A stretch of 64,000 nucleotides of DNA. Origin: Plumapathes pennacea (Eukaryota > Cnidaria > Anthozoa > Antipatharia > Myriopathidae). Below the pieces are notes generated by a model. The model was not told where the DNA came from. It worked only from the letters and a program-made list of their open reading frames with translations, and made no database searches. Position numbers and translations under genes: made by a program. The stretch spans positions 19,977,443 through 20,041,442 of the forward strand of contig OZ038464.1 in the NCBI GenBank assembly GCA_964036295.1. The letters are read 5' to 3'. Each line of letters begins with the position of its first letter. Positions within the stretch are counted from its first letter, which is position 1. Below, piece after piece: positions 12,001 to 22,401 of the stretch.

Positions 12001-15000
12001 CTCCACACTGTCCACGACAAAGACCTAACCACAATGACTGCCTCAAAGGTGGAGCTACAAAATTTCTTTTATTTTTTGACAGCTTGGACAAAATGCTGTT
12101 ATCACAACGACATCTATCCGCCACAGTCCATAATGAGACACACAAAAAACTATAGAGTCATAAATGAAAATAACATCCGCCACATATTGACACGATGTCT
12201 GAGTGTTGCTTGGATACCACGAAAATGCTGCCAGTTCAGCCTTCACATATGAAAAGACTGACAACAGCTGGGCTGGCTGAGGATGGCGGTTGCCTTGGGA
12301 GTGGAATGGAGGACTGTACATGCGACGCAGGTTTCTAAACGCTTGCGCGGGTATTAGTCCAACACGGTCCGGTAATATCGTTAGCCCCGCATAAGCACTT
12401 GAAATAGCCTCGCAGCATTTCCCAACATTTTATTCTTAATTCAATCCTATGCAGAACCGAACCCTAAAAATTTATCGCCTTTCTTGGCAAAGATTGCTTT
12501 TGTGATAATATATGTATATACGATAGTTTCCGACAAGAAAATTTACTCATGTCTATCAAAACTTGTTTCAAGAAGTTAATTTTGTGGTTGCGCGCTCGCA
12601 AATTTTCGGCCGTTTTAGCAGATCGTCTGATTTACAGCACACCGATGCTTTGCGCAATATTTTCGCCTTTGTTTTGTTTTAAAGCTGTATTGTGCAGCGA
12701 AAGGCTGTAGGTTGGAATACTGTCCGTCCGGTGCTCTTTCTTCACACAGAGAGACATCAAATAAAGATATCTAAATCAAAGATAAACTTTAAGGTAATGA
12801 TATCATTATCTCCTTCATATTGCTTTGGTCTGCGTAACACAAATTCTACAGGAGAGGCCACTGGAATAAGGGACTAGTGCACAGCATTCTGGCCCTGAAT
12901 GAAGAAAAGACCAGTGTGCTAAATCACAAGATTGGCGACAAACACAGAAAAACAACAGTCTACTAAAAGATTGTCATGTTCCATTTTACTTCACGCCACA
13001 TGTGGTATAAACATTCTTTTACTTTCACACGATGCAATTTTAGCTCGCGAAGCCTATCACATACAGTCAACCTCCTTCGGACAAGACTCGTGGCCTAATA
13101 CACGCGATTTTATGAGTGTAAGTGTAGCCTTCCTTACACATGATATCAAAGCATACTTTTTAGCAATTCCATCGATCGAATCGATTTTGCAAGTGATAAA
13201 ATGACCAAAACCCAAGAATCTCAAACTTAAACTTTTTTTGGTAAAGCAGGCTAACTTTAGGGCCACATGGTTACATTTCACATCTTAACGAACCGACGTG
13301 CATGCTTTGCTCAGAAACATTTCTTTCATCGCAAAACCAAATTGATACGACATGATGAAATCGCGTTGCGAGATTTTATCCACTTAGGTATGCGAGCAGG
13401 TGAACTGAAACACAATTTGCGGCCAAATATTATATTCAATTATCAACTAGTCAGATCGACTCACAGACGCCAAAACGAAAAAAGTGTCGCACAAAAAAAG
13501 GCGTTATCTACCAACGAATGATCAGTTGAAGGAGATCACCAAGTGTCTTGAGAGGCGCACGGCACGTAAGTAAAAGACTTGGTCAGATATCCAGCACAAC
13601 AGTATTGAAACTGATACAAATCGGAGAAAACCCTTGAAGGGGCGCGAAGTGTTTGGCATTCATTTCTGCCTATGGTTATGATTTGTCTATTTAATATAAT
13701 AAATTTGTACTTCTCTGTATTAGAGTAAAATAGAATCCAAATCTTGACTGAGGTACGCGCTTAGTTAAAAACGTAAATCAGTCTGTTTCCGCTGTTTCCA
13801 GGGCAACACAATCAATTAAGAAGAACAGACATACACAACCGTTGTATTGAAACAGGACAAAATAATGGAATTGACTTCATGTGGCGACATGGTGTTTGTC
13901 GTAAAAAATGCTATCGTTCAATTGATGCAGATATCCGGTCACAAGAAACAATATTCGCTGTATTGAGGCGCGGTTACAAGGCTCGAGGAGGAAATGACCT
14001 CACCCAAAACACGTGGAATGCAACAAGAAACATCAAGAAAATCTAAATAAAAGGTCCAGTTGTACTCAAAATGGGCCAAAAAATTATCACTCTTATAAAT
14101 TAAAGTACAAAAAGTTGTTTTCAAGGGTTTTCTCGCCTGGTTTATGACTGTTGTGCACAGTTCGACATCACATCTCTGTACCAAAAAAGTTTATTACGTA
14201 ACTGTAAAGAGCTTATAAATTCTTGCGCCTGTGCAGGCTTTTCTGTTACCACAAACGTTGATTTGCAAGCACGCCTGCTTGTCTCGACAATTTAAATGGG
14301 AATAACTACTACTCGACGTAGTTACAATAACAAGTTGTCTGATAGATGCAGGTGTTACAGCACTCTGATATTCCAAATTGCTCCTTCTTCTATTTAACTG
14401 ATAATCGTAACTTTCTCCAAGATCATAGCAACTTGAAACTTGTTAGTTTAAACCATGAATATAGATTTGCCAAAAACTGCCTTTTGATATTAAGCTTTTA
14501 ACTGTAAAAGGCGCCATTCAACTGATAAAAAAAGTTTGCTACTCAGTTCTGTCAAATCAGTAAAACTTGCGAAAATGAACAATGAAAACGCTCACACTGA
14601 GTTATTACCGGCACGCGTGTGCACTGTTGAAAAATCCTGAAATAGATCGATCTGAGAAAAAAGCAACTGTTCACAGATCAATCTCACTGTCTGGTGTGAA
14701 CGTACTTGGTTACTAAGTATTCTGCTCTGAAGTGGAAACCTAATTTTGAAATATCTACAATCTTGAACAAATAAATCGGGTCAACATAAGGTCTTGTGCC
14801 TCTCACACGGAGCCGGGTGACACTCATCCCTCCTCTCTCCCGTTTCGATGAGCAAGACATATTGTGTGTGCGTTGTCGAGTACTTATTTTCAACACTGTA
14901 AATCATAAGCGTCAATCTGGCGGGAAAGTTGAGAGCAGCGCACGATAGGCGCGCCATGTTCGTTAGGTCAGTGATGACCATCTTGTACCTGAGCCAAGAC

Positions 15001-15085
15001 ATGTAAGTGAGAGACTTAACCGGTGCCACAAGAGGATTGTTTTTGTAATCAAGATCAGCTTCATACCATCTCCGGCTTGACGCAC
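9004..15085. other. Gene-poor intergenic stretch
   Basis: No ORF here shows family resemblance, and no chain of exons with matching splice sites was found. It contains the palindromic element at 9766-9925 and a GC-rich segment near 10182-10350 with repeated ttcgggcac motifs that looks like transposon debris. The last few hundred bases probably include the 3' UTR of NHEJ1. Confidence 0.5.
9766..9925. mobile_element. Palindromic MITE-like element, 33 bp arms
   Basis: The left arm (tcgagatgcccgttgcctct..., 9766-9798) is matched in reverse complement by 9893-9925 with a few mismatches. The spacer has three tandem copies of aaatgcc at about 9802-9822. No ORF. Size and structure fit a non-autonomous DNA transposon; the superfamily is not determined. 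Confidence 0.6.
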
Positions 15086-18000
15086 TCACAGGTTTATCTT
15101 ACGCTTTTTCCTTTTCTTCTTCTCCGCGTCCGCCGCTAGCTTTTTCTGAAGTTCTTCGCGTCTCTGCAACTCAATGTCCTGTGTTGAGATCAAATCAGAA
15201 AAAGTGAACAGTTTGTCTTCTGGCAGCGAGGATATGTGGAGCTAGTTTGTTTTACACTTTTTGTGAAATAAAGCGGGGTTTGCCAAGGAACCACATATAA
15301 ACATGTTTGGTCTCATACATTTCCCTAAGTCGAAACCCGGTGCCCTATTTCAGACAAAAAAGGCTCCAATACGGTGGCCCCACAGAGCACATATCCAGCT
15401 TTGTCGATTCGCTTTTGCACCCATTATTGCCAAAAACAAGAGCCATACATAAAAGACACCACTGATTTCATCAACTTTATAGAGAAAACACCATTGACAC
15501 TCATTTACGGATCAACCAAACCTTGCCAGGATCTTTCCAGATCATCCGATTGTCTCTCACAGAAAGGGAAAATCGCTAAAGGCAATCTAGTCCGGGCCAT
15601 CTAGTCAAGAGACTGATATTAAACCAGCACCCGGTACACGATGTAGAAGTTGCGGCAGTGGCAACATACAAAAACGTTTCTTGGGGTTGGCACATGCCCA
15701 TATAACTTATAACAGTTATTTTTAATCGGAATACATCCTGCCCTTGGGTACCACCTTCAAACCAGGAGGAACTAGCGGAGGGACAAACGACTTTCACACA
15801 CCTTCGATGGAGATGCAACCTTGATAGGAGAGGACACGGGGGTCTTCTTAGGGGACCCCCTTGGGGAGGTGGTGGTTGGCGGGTCATCAGTGTCCAACAC
15901 TGGCAGAGTCTCTGGGACTTCTTCATCCTCTTCTGCTGTACATTTGAGTTTAAACCAGAAAACACACAAAATAAACTTCAGTGATCGGGGACAACAGTGT
16001 AAAGACTTTGTCCAATCTGATACTAAAACGTAATACTGGAGTCTTTACAAAAAGGTGGTCTTCATTATATTATTATTTATTTATTTATTTAATTATTTAA
16101 TTAATTAATTAATTAATTAATTATTTATTTATTTAATGACTAGGATGCAACTTGCAGTGTTCTCAACTGAGGACAAATCTCTTTAAAAAGTATTTGCTTC
16201 CTAATGTAAAGATGACAATTAAAATAACTATTTTATATTTGGCTAGTATTTCAGACACAATGCAAAAGAATGTAGCAATAACTAAGAATTTTGCAGCACA
16301 AACCAGGAGAAATAACATATGTATATTTCTGTTGAAGCCAGGAGGTTTTTATCATCACTTGCTGATACAGTTCACTCAAAGTTCCACTGAACGCTTTTAC
16401 AGGAGCCAATCTTACAGCATCTTCAAAACCCTACAGGACAAAACAACAAGAACCAAATTAAAGCCACTTAAACCAAAACCATGAAAGATACAGTGCCCCA
16501 CCACACATGTCTTGGCATACCTGAGACAGGATCATTTTGCTAGAGAAAGCATTTTCATCAAACTCAGGTGTTCCAAGGCTTTCTGCAGAACAACAGGATG
16601 TGTCAGTGAACATTGCAAATGTAAAAAAATGAAAACACTGTGTTTAATGTGGTGATAGTCTTAGCTACAACAGCTCATTTACAGGTATACACCATGGAAA
16701 GGAAATCATTTTTCTTTTTCTTTATTCATGCTGAATTGTTATGTTGGGGATTGAACTCAGAACAGCAGTTGGTTCCAACAAGAACCAGCATCCTGATGAC
16801 TGCACCACCAGAATACCCCTAATGCAATATAATAACAACAATATCATTATTATGACCTTATCTGAAAATTATACATCTTTTATGAATTCGTAAAACCCAG
16901 AGCCCCAAGATGCCATACTTCACAAATAAGAAATACATCAAATCAAAAACATCTTGTCCCCTTTCCTACACTACACTCATAAGTCTTGCCCCTTTATCTT
17001 CAATTTACCAGCTATATGCTGTATAAATAACGATACTATACTTTTTTTTATATTTCATCCCTAATTTACCAGCTTACGTTTTGTGGAGAAGAGTGTGGGA
17101 GAGTTTCCTTACTCTGTGCCCTCTTGACATTAGCTACCCAGTCTGCAATAACAGCTTTAGTCACCCTGCTGGCTGGTGACAAGATATTCCAATAGTAGGT
17201 CGATTTTATGCCTAGCCTCACAGCATACCAAACATTCCTGCTACAACTTCATTTGTATAATCATGGTTACTCTTACTTCTGGATAATCTCACTCCTGAAT
17301 CTTTGTACTCTTTGATTTCAAGATCTTTCTTCTTCAAAAGAGCATACAGGTCAGCTTGTCGTCTGTTAAGTTCTGAGACCATGGCCAACATTGGCTGTAC
17401 AAGGTGTACTCCAAACTAATCAGGATGTCAACAGAAGATTGCAGGCTGATTTATTATTTGCTTGACTGAATGACTGACTAATTGATTGATTCAATTTAAT
17501 AAATGAACAAAATAATGTTTAATCATCAAAATATGTGTAAATGACTTGATATTTCACTATTTTATACATCTGTTTCTTCACATATAATAGTCCACTCCTC
17601 CTCCCCTGGGGCCTAGTTGTGCACATGAGGTAAAACAAAGTGATGTATAGGGCAAAAAAATGCCAAAGATCAAATTTATTTGCAATTTCTGTAGTAAACA
17701 GGCAGGCTGTGGAGAGTAGTGGAGCGAGTGTCAACCTAGCATGATTAGCCAAATCTGGAGATTCATCGGGAATTTGAAGGTATGGTATAAAACACTTTAC
17801 ATGTTTTGAGCATAGAATTTTAATGTTATGCCTCTTTGGTTCACTTCGCTAGCCTCAGAAAACACAGCCCAGGCATCATACTAGTTGGTATGAAAGTTTT
17901 ATAGAGCATTTTATAGAGGGGGGTCAACATACCAGGAGTCAGTCTTTTGTTGAAACCCATATTTTCCAGAGAAAAAGAGACAACCATGTTACCAACCATC

Positions 18001-19393
18001 TATTGACCACGTACCAATGACATACCGATCTCATACTACCACACTACTGGCCAGCGCAACTAGTTCACATACAGTCTCTCCACTCCAGAAATATATCTTT
18101 ATACAGTATACCAGCTAAGAATTCCATATCTAAGAGCTTGCTGTGATTAAAGCAGAATTACAGCAACTACCGACTGAGATGATTCATTGATTGCTTGACT
18201 AAGTCACTGGCTGACTGACTTTGGTTGGTTGAAATATGAATAAATGAACACAGTAATGCTTAATCAACAAAATGAAAGTTTCTTCACAAACCATATCATG
18301 GCTTCCTGGGTCACACTGGAACTCCCACACAAATGGCACACCAGCTTGGAGTTTGCTCTTCATAAAAAATGTAAGTGTATGTGCAGTTTCGTCCTCTTCA
18401 CCAGTTATCCATACCTAAAATAGAACAATAATTATAGAACAACAATTATTGTTGCTCTGATTAAGAACACTGTTCCCCTCTTGAATTATTAACAACTCAG
18501 GTAGGCTGTAGTGTTGCACCACAAGCAGAACTTCCTTTAAAAAGACTTGCCTGTCAACCTCAGTTCAAAGAGCACTGTATACAATTAGTCAGCAAATTTA
18601 CCACATATGTGGCAAGCATAACTTGTATGACCAGATTATTGAGACAGAACTGACAACTGCATTGAGTTGGCAGAGCCTCCCCCTTCTTCTTCCCACATTT
18701 CCAGTCGCTAAGATTGAAGGAGTTTACTTGCAGCACAGGTGTATGGTGTGGAGAAAGTACCAGCTTGTCAACACAAGATGTCAAAACTTATTGTAAATCC
18801 CATAATGACCAGTACCTTTTATATTGTTTACGTAGACATAAAAATGTGAAACTACCCTATTTTGTTGGAAATCTTTCTTCTGTACCTTTTTAATCCAGTA
18901 TTCAGCGTCCTCCTGCTGCTTCTCAATATTCTTCTGGATGTGCCTCAGTAGATACGGTGTATTAGCTTCCACATTTGGATTTAGGATCTGGCAATATATT
19001 ATGATAAAAGTTTCCAAGCAATTACCAAAGTTTTGCAGTTTCTAGCAGTGAAATAAAGTTTGCTCTGACAAAAAAAATGTCAGCCAACAAGATTTTACGG
19101 GCTCATAGCCAACACATTATTTTATAACATTCCCACGTCAACTTTAAGTGTTTGTTGTCTTAAATAATATAAACCTTTGCTCTGTCATTAAAAATTGTCT
19201 CATCATCAACTTTCTCATACCATATTCTGTCCAAATCACTTATGCACAATTCGTAAGAACACTCAGACTCTACAAAGTGGGATTTCACTTGGTAATCAAC
19301 ACCATCTACATTGAAAAGTTCCCAAGCTTGTGATTTCAGGTCTGGCTTCCAGAGACGACGCCAAGACTTCTCGTTGCGAACCTGCACCGCCAT
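15086..19393 (-). CDS. NHEJ1: XLF/NHEJ1 non-homologous end-joining factor
   Basis: XLF is a nuclear protein that forms filaments with XRCC4 to bridge DNA ends for ligase IV. Exons (minus): 19175-19393, 18886-18987, 18292-18414, 17277-17415, 17113-17172, 16521-16582, about 16359-16430, 15802-15927 (or to 15935) and 15086-15178; total 996 nt, 331 aa. The head domain is recognisable from CISDLDRIWYEKVDDE (human VSDLQQVWHEQVD), followed by GVPFVWEFQC and the coiled-coil start KKKDLEIKEYKDSG (human HMKDLEIQDYQESG). FDENAFSSKMI matches human FEENSFLEQFMI. The tail is acidic, then SP/TP-rich (SPRGSPKKTPVSSPIK), and ends in a lysine-rich KKRKKRKINL at the place of the Ku-binding motif. The start ATG at 19393 has a good context (AAGATGG). 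Exon 7/8 edges are the least certain; an alternative pairing also keeps frame. Confidence 0.9.
16070..16137. repeat. (ATTT)n/(TTAA)n microsatellite
   Basis: A run of TTAT and TTAA tetramers inside the intron between NHEJ1 exons 7 and 8. Confidence 0.9.
16639..16822 (-). mobile_element. tRNA-derived SINE-like repeat, copy 1
   Basis: Read on the minus strand the element starts ggggtattctggtggtgcag and carries a plausible Pol III A box (TGGTGCAGTCATCAGG) and B box (GAGTTCAATCC) about 40 bases apart, as in tRNA-derived SINEs. A diverged second copy lies at 54217-54386 in the same orientation; similarity extends past the tRNA-like part. It sits in NHEJ1 intron 5. Confidence 0.6.
17448..17522. repeat. 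Intronic repeat shared by two adjacent NHEJ1 introns, copy 1
   Basis: A TTGACTGAATGACTGACT-like start followed by aataaatgaacaaaataatg and a ttaatcatcaaaat end closely resembles 18192-18275, in the neighbouring intron. Unknown family. Confidence 0.5.
18192..18275. repeat. Intronic repeat shared by two adjacent NHEJ1 introns, copy 2
   Basis: Matches the copy at 17448-17522 with substitutions and small indels (ttgactaagtcactggctga, then aataaatgaacacagtaatg). Both copies have the same orientation. Confidence 0.5.
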
Positions 19394-19665
19394 CTTGTTC
19401 AAGCGACCGCTGAACAAGTACGGGCTCAAAAGAATTTCGCGCGCATTTCTGGAAATACTCGATGTTAGATGAGCCGGCTGCTTTAGTGCTTTGTGGCTGA
19501 GCGCACTCACCGCACTGCAAAATTTACACCATGATAGCGCACACGAAGTTTATCTTTTATTTTTGTTCGAAATTTGGATTCTCATGAAGTAAACAATTCG
19601 CGCCATCACACGGCGATATAATTATATGAAGTGATCGAGTAATCATTGCTTTATTCAGACATGGT

Positions 19666-19681
19666 GGCTCCTAAAAGAGCC
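19666..19681 (-). terminator. Histone 3' stem-loop of H2B
   Basis: The minus strand reads GGCTCTTTTAGGAGCC 29 bases after the H2B stop. This 6-bp-stem element is the SLBP-bound 3' processing signal of replication-dependent histone mRNAs. It implies a non-polyadenylated, S-phase transcript. Confidence 0.95.
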
Positions 19682-19710
19682 GTTGCTTTTGGGTAGCGGT
19701 GAGTCGCTGG

Positions 19711-20073
19711 CTACTTGCTGCTGGTGAACTTCGTCACAGCTTTTGTTCCTTCGCTCACGGCGTGTTTGGCCAGTTCCCCGGGCAGAAGAAGACGAACTGC
19801 TGTCTGGATATCACGGGAACCCAAGGTCGACCGTTTGTTGCGATTAGCAAGGCGGGAAGCTTCGGACGCCACTCGCTCGAAGATGTCGTTCACGAACGAG
19901 TTCATGATGCTCATGGCTTTGCTGGAGATGCCAGTGTCAGGGTGCACTTGCTTCATCACTTTGTAAATGTAAATAGAGTAAGTCTCTCGGCGCTTGCGAC
20001 CTCTCTTCGCTTTTCCTTCTTTAGCCTTCTTGCTCACTCCTTTTACGTTTCCTTTCTTACTTTTAGGGGCCAT
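19711..20073 (-). CDS. H2B: Histone H2B, divergent variant
   Basis: A core nucleosome histone that pairs with H2A; intronless, 120 aa. The start is placed at 20073 ([12 protein letters not shown]) although the frame is open 27 codons further upstream, because MAPK is the family N-terminus and a TATA box lies only 39 bases before it. The fold is intact: [39 protein letters not shown] and [19 protein letters not shown]. The C-terminal lysine that is ubiquitinated in animals is kept (AVTKFTSSK). Differences from typical animal H2B include NRNKRSTL for HYNKRSTI, SRDIQ for SREIQ, KFTS for KYTS and a rearranged N-terminal tail ([11 protein letters not shown]). Head-to-head with H2A. Whether it is a specialised or merely lineage-specific copy cannot be told here. 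Confidence 0.97.
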   Translation of the reverse strand: MAPKSKKGNVKGVSKKAKEGKAKRGRKRRETYSIYIYKVMKQVHPDTGISSKAMSIMNSFVNDIFERVASEASRLANRNKRSTLGSRDIQTAVRLLLPGELAKHAVSEGTKAVTKFTSSK

Positions 20074-20376
20074 TTCAAAACTATTACTGCTGCATAGAGG
20101 GAGAACTTTCTTATTTATAGCAAAACGGCGGATCAAAGCGGATCGAAATCTCACAAGTTCTATTGGTCTATTTCTCGAGCGAACGTCTGAGGAAACGTGG
20201 AGATCGTCGTCTAATGGTTTCCACGTGGAGTGTTCCCTTTTGATTGGCTAACGTAATTCTATGAGCTTGCTTTTCATCGGTGAATTTCGATTCAAGAAAA
20301 TTGTACATAAAGGCAAAGCAGTGGCTAATTAGTTCAAATTTACAACAATTTGCTACTTGTTTACTCGAACAGCAAA
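20074..20376. promoter_or_regulatory. Bidirectional H2B/H2A promoter
   Basis: The 303-bp space between divergent start codons holds TATAAATA on the minus strand (20112-20119) for H2B, two CCAAT boxes on the minus strand (20162-20166 and 20243-20247), and a weaker TACATAAA at 20304-20311 for H2A. This arrangement is the usual one for paired animal histone genes. Confidence 0.85.
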
Positions 20377-20757
20377 ATGTCAGGACGCGGTAAAGGAAAG
20401 GCAGCAAGGGAATCCAGGCGTTCTAGCTCGGCGAAAGCAGGCCTTCAGTTTCCTGTGAGCAGAATTCATCGCTATCTCCGCAAAGAAATTCACGGCAAGC
20501 GAATTGGTAAAGGAGCAGCCGTTTATTTGGCAGCGGCCTTGGAGTATCTTTGCGCAGAAATCCTTGAACTGGGAGGGAATGCCGCTCGAGACAACAAGAA
20601 GGTCAATATTACCCCCCGCCACATCCAGTTGGCCATCAGAAGTGACGAGGAACTGAACCGCCTTCTAGCCGCAGTGACCATTTCGCGGGGTGGTGTACTG
20701 CCCAATATCAATGTCGCGCTGTTGCCTAAAACCAAGAAGACCAAGGGAAAAGAATGA
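20377..20757 (+). CDS. H2A: Histone H2A, divergent variant
   Basis: A core histone, intronless, 126 aa, starting [18 protein letters not shown]. The histone fold is complete and the acidic patch is retained ([15 protein letters not shown] and SDEELNRLL). It departs from canonical H2A at many positions: the L1 loop is [13 protein letters not shown] instead of KGNYAERVGAGAP, the docking region reads [13 protein letters not shown] rather than KSRIIPRHLQLAV, then [17 protein letters not shown], and the tail is [12 protein letters not shown]. There is no C-terminal SQ(E/D) motif, so it is not H2A.X; the NITPRH segment is more like macroH2A/H2A.Z than canonical H2A, but no macro domain follows and the remainder is not H2A.Z. 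The stem-loop 3' end says it is replication-coupled. Confidence 0.96.
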   Translation: MSGRGKGKAARESRRSSSAKAGLQFPVSRIHRYLRKEIHGKRIGKGAAVYLAAALEYLCAEILELGGNAARDNKKVNITPRHIQLAIRSDEELNRLLAAVTISRGGVLPNINVALLPKTKKTKGKE

Positions 20758-20782
20758 TGGCCTCGCCAACCGACATCAAAAC

Positions 20783-20798
20783 GGCTCTTTTAGGAGCC
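20783..20798 (+). terminator. Histone 3' stem-loop of H2A
   Basis: GGCTCTTTTAGGAGCC begins 25 bases after the H2A stop and is identical to the stem-loop of the paired H2B. Confidence 0.95.
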
Positions 20799-21059
20799 AC
20801 CAAACTAATAAAGGAAATGACCACTTGCAATTCGTATGTTTAAATTCCAGTCTTGTAAATTCATATTCTTGTTTTGCAGTGAAGTGTGTACCGATTTTGA
20901 AACTCGCACACAACAAACCCCCAAGCTTTTGAACTTTTCACTTTTCCGGTAATCAATTCCTCGTCCCCGGCCCAAAAAGTCGTTCAAATGTCCCCCTTCT
21001 AGGCTGCATTAAATTTGTTGGTAAATGCCTCAGTTTAGGCAAAAGTGTTTCTGTTTAAG

Positions 21060-21782
21060 GGACTGTTCGTTTATTACGTCGAAGGGGGCCGGTGGTTTTT
21101 CCGAAAATGTGGCGTTAGAAAAACGTACCCTTCTGAGAAATAAGCTGCCAAAATTTTACCCCGTTTCAATTTCCGAGTGAAAAATTTTAACCCCACCCTA
21201 CCCCAGAGAAACAAAAACGGAATCAAAGGAAGCCATCGGATAATGATATCAGTGGTCCAGTGACCATATACATACATATTAAATAAATCAGGCAGTTCAA
21301 CGCAACGTGTGAAACATGATCGAGCATCACGTCGAACAAGCAGCACTAAAAATTGAGTGTTTTATACAAAATATGTTGATTTACGAATTCTAGGAGTAGG
21401 AGTAGGAGTCTGCTTTGACCGCTTTCCGAATTGCCCGTGAAATATTCCACACCTTCAAAACTACCATGCTTTACGTAAATAGGCGGCCACATTGGATTAT
21501 TGGCCACGGATGGCCCCGGGGACGAGGTTTACGAAAGCGAAGTCACACGTAAACGCACGCATTTGAAAATATGACCAGGTTCTTCGATTACGTCATCCCG
21601 TCTCGAATTCTGTTTCGTGGGAAAAGCTCTCCATGAAATATTTACCCCCCCCCCCCCCCCCATGTTAATATTAGGTATAAAAATTTACCCTCCAAATTCA
21701 AGGTGCTTAAATTTTTTACCCTCCCCATAAAACCACCGCCCCCCCCCCCCCCCCCCCCTTCGACGTAATAAACGAACAGTCC
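21060..21782. mobile_element. Non-autonomous DNA transposon with 28-bp terminal inverted repeats
   Basis: The left end (ggactgttcgtttattacgt, then cgaagggg) is repeated exactly in reverse complement at the right end, finishing at 21782. Inside are two long C runs (about 21644-21661 and 21739-21758) and repeated 'tttacccc/ttttaccctcc' phrases. No transposase ORF is present. A clear target duplication was not seen. Confidence 0.75.
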
Positions 21783-22401
21783 ATACAAATCAACATCTGA
21801 AAAACTGCCTTGTTTTGATGAAATGAGCGCACGAGTAAGTTGGCTTCTGTGTTTGAGCGAGTTTTCCGATGGTTCAGCGGGTGATTCAGAAGGATTCTTT
21901 GAAACATACGGGTAATTTGCAAGATTGAGGAAGGTACAAACGTGAGTGTTGAAGTAGCTCAGCATTTTTCGTTTCTGAACGGTTCGCTAATGTATTTATT
22001 AATCCAGTGAGCAGGTTTCAAACCATACCTTGAGTTAAGCAACGCGTGCAAGCAAGCTGTTTTGTATCACCTTGAGATCGATCTACTTCGCTCATGATTC
22101 ACTACCCCCCACCCCTCAGTGGTTGCGAAATTCCCCACCTCCCCCGGGCGAGGAAGTGAGTGCAAGGTCTGAATTGATCGGTACAGTAGCCTACAGGGTA
22201 TTCGAAGGTTTCCCATGGAAGTGTTTCAAGTCTCCACTGCGGCTTTTAGCGCCATTTTTGTTTATCGTGCAACACAGTGGGGTGGGGTGTGGTGACGCCC
22301 CCTCCACAAATTTTCACGGAAAATGTTCCTTTTATTTATGACCCCCGTATACATACAAAATTAACCTGTAACGTCTACCCAAAACGCTTGTTTGCGGGAT
22401 T

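Noticed and set aside
19699..20097. 132-residue ORF opposite H2B
   Set aside because: Antisense shadow of the histone gene.
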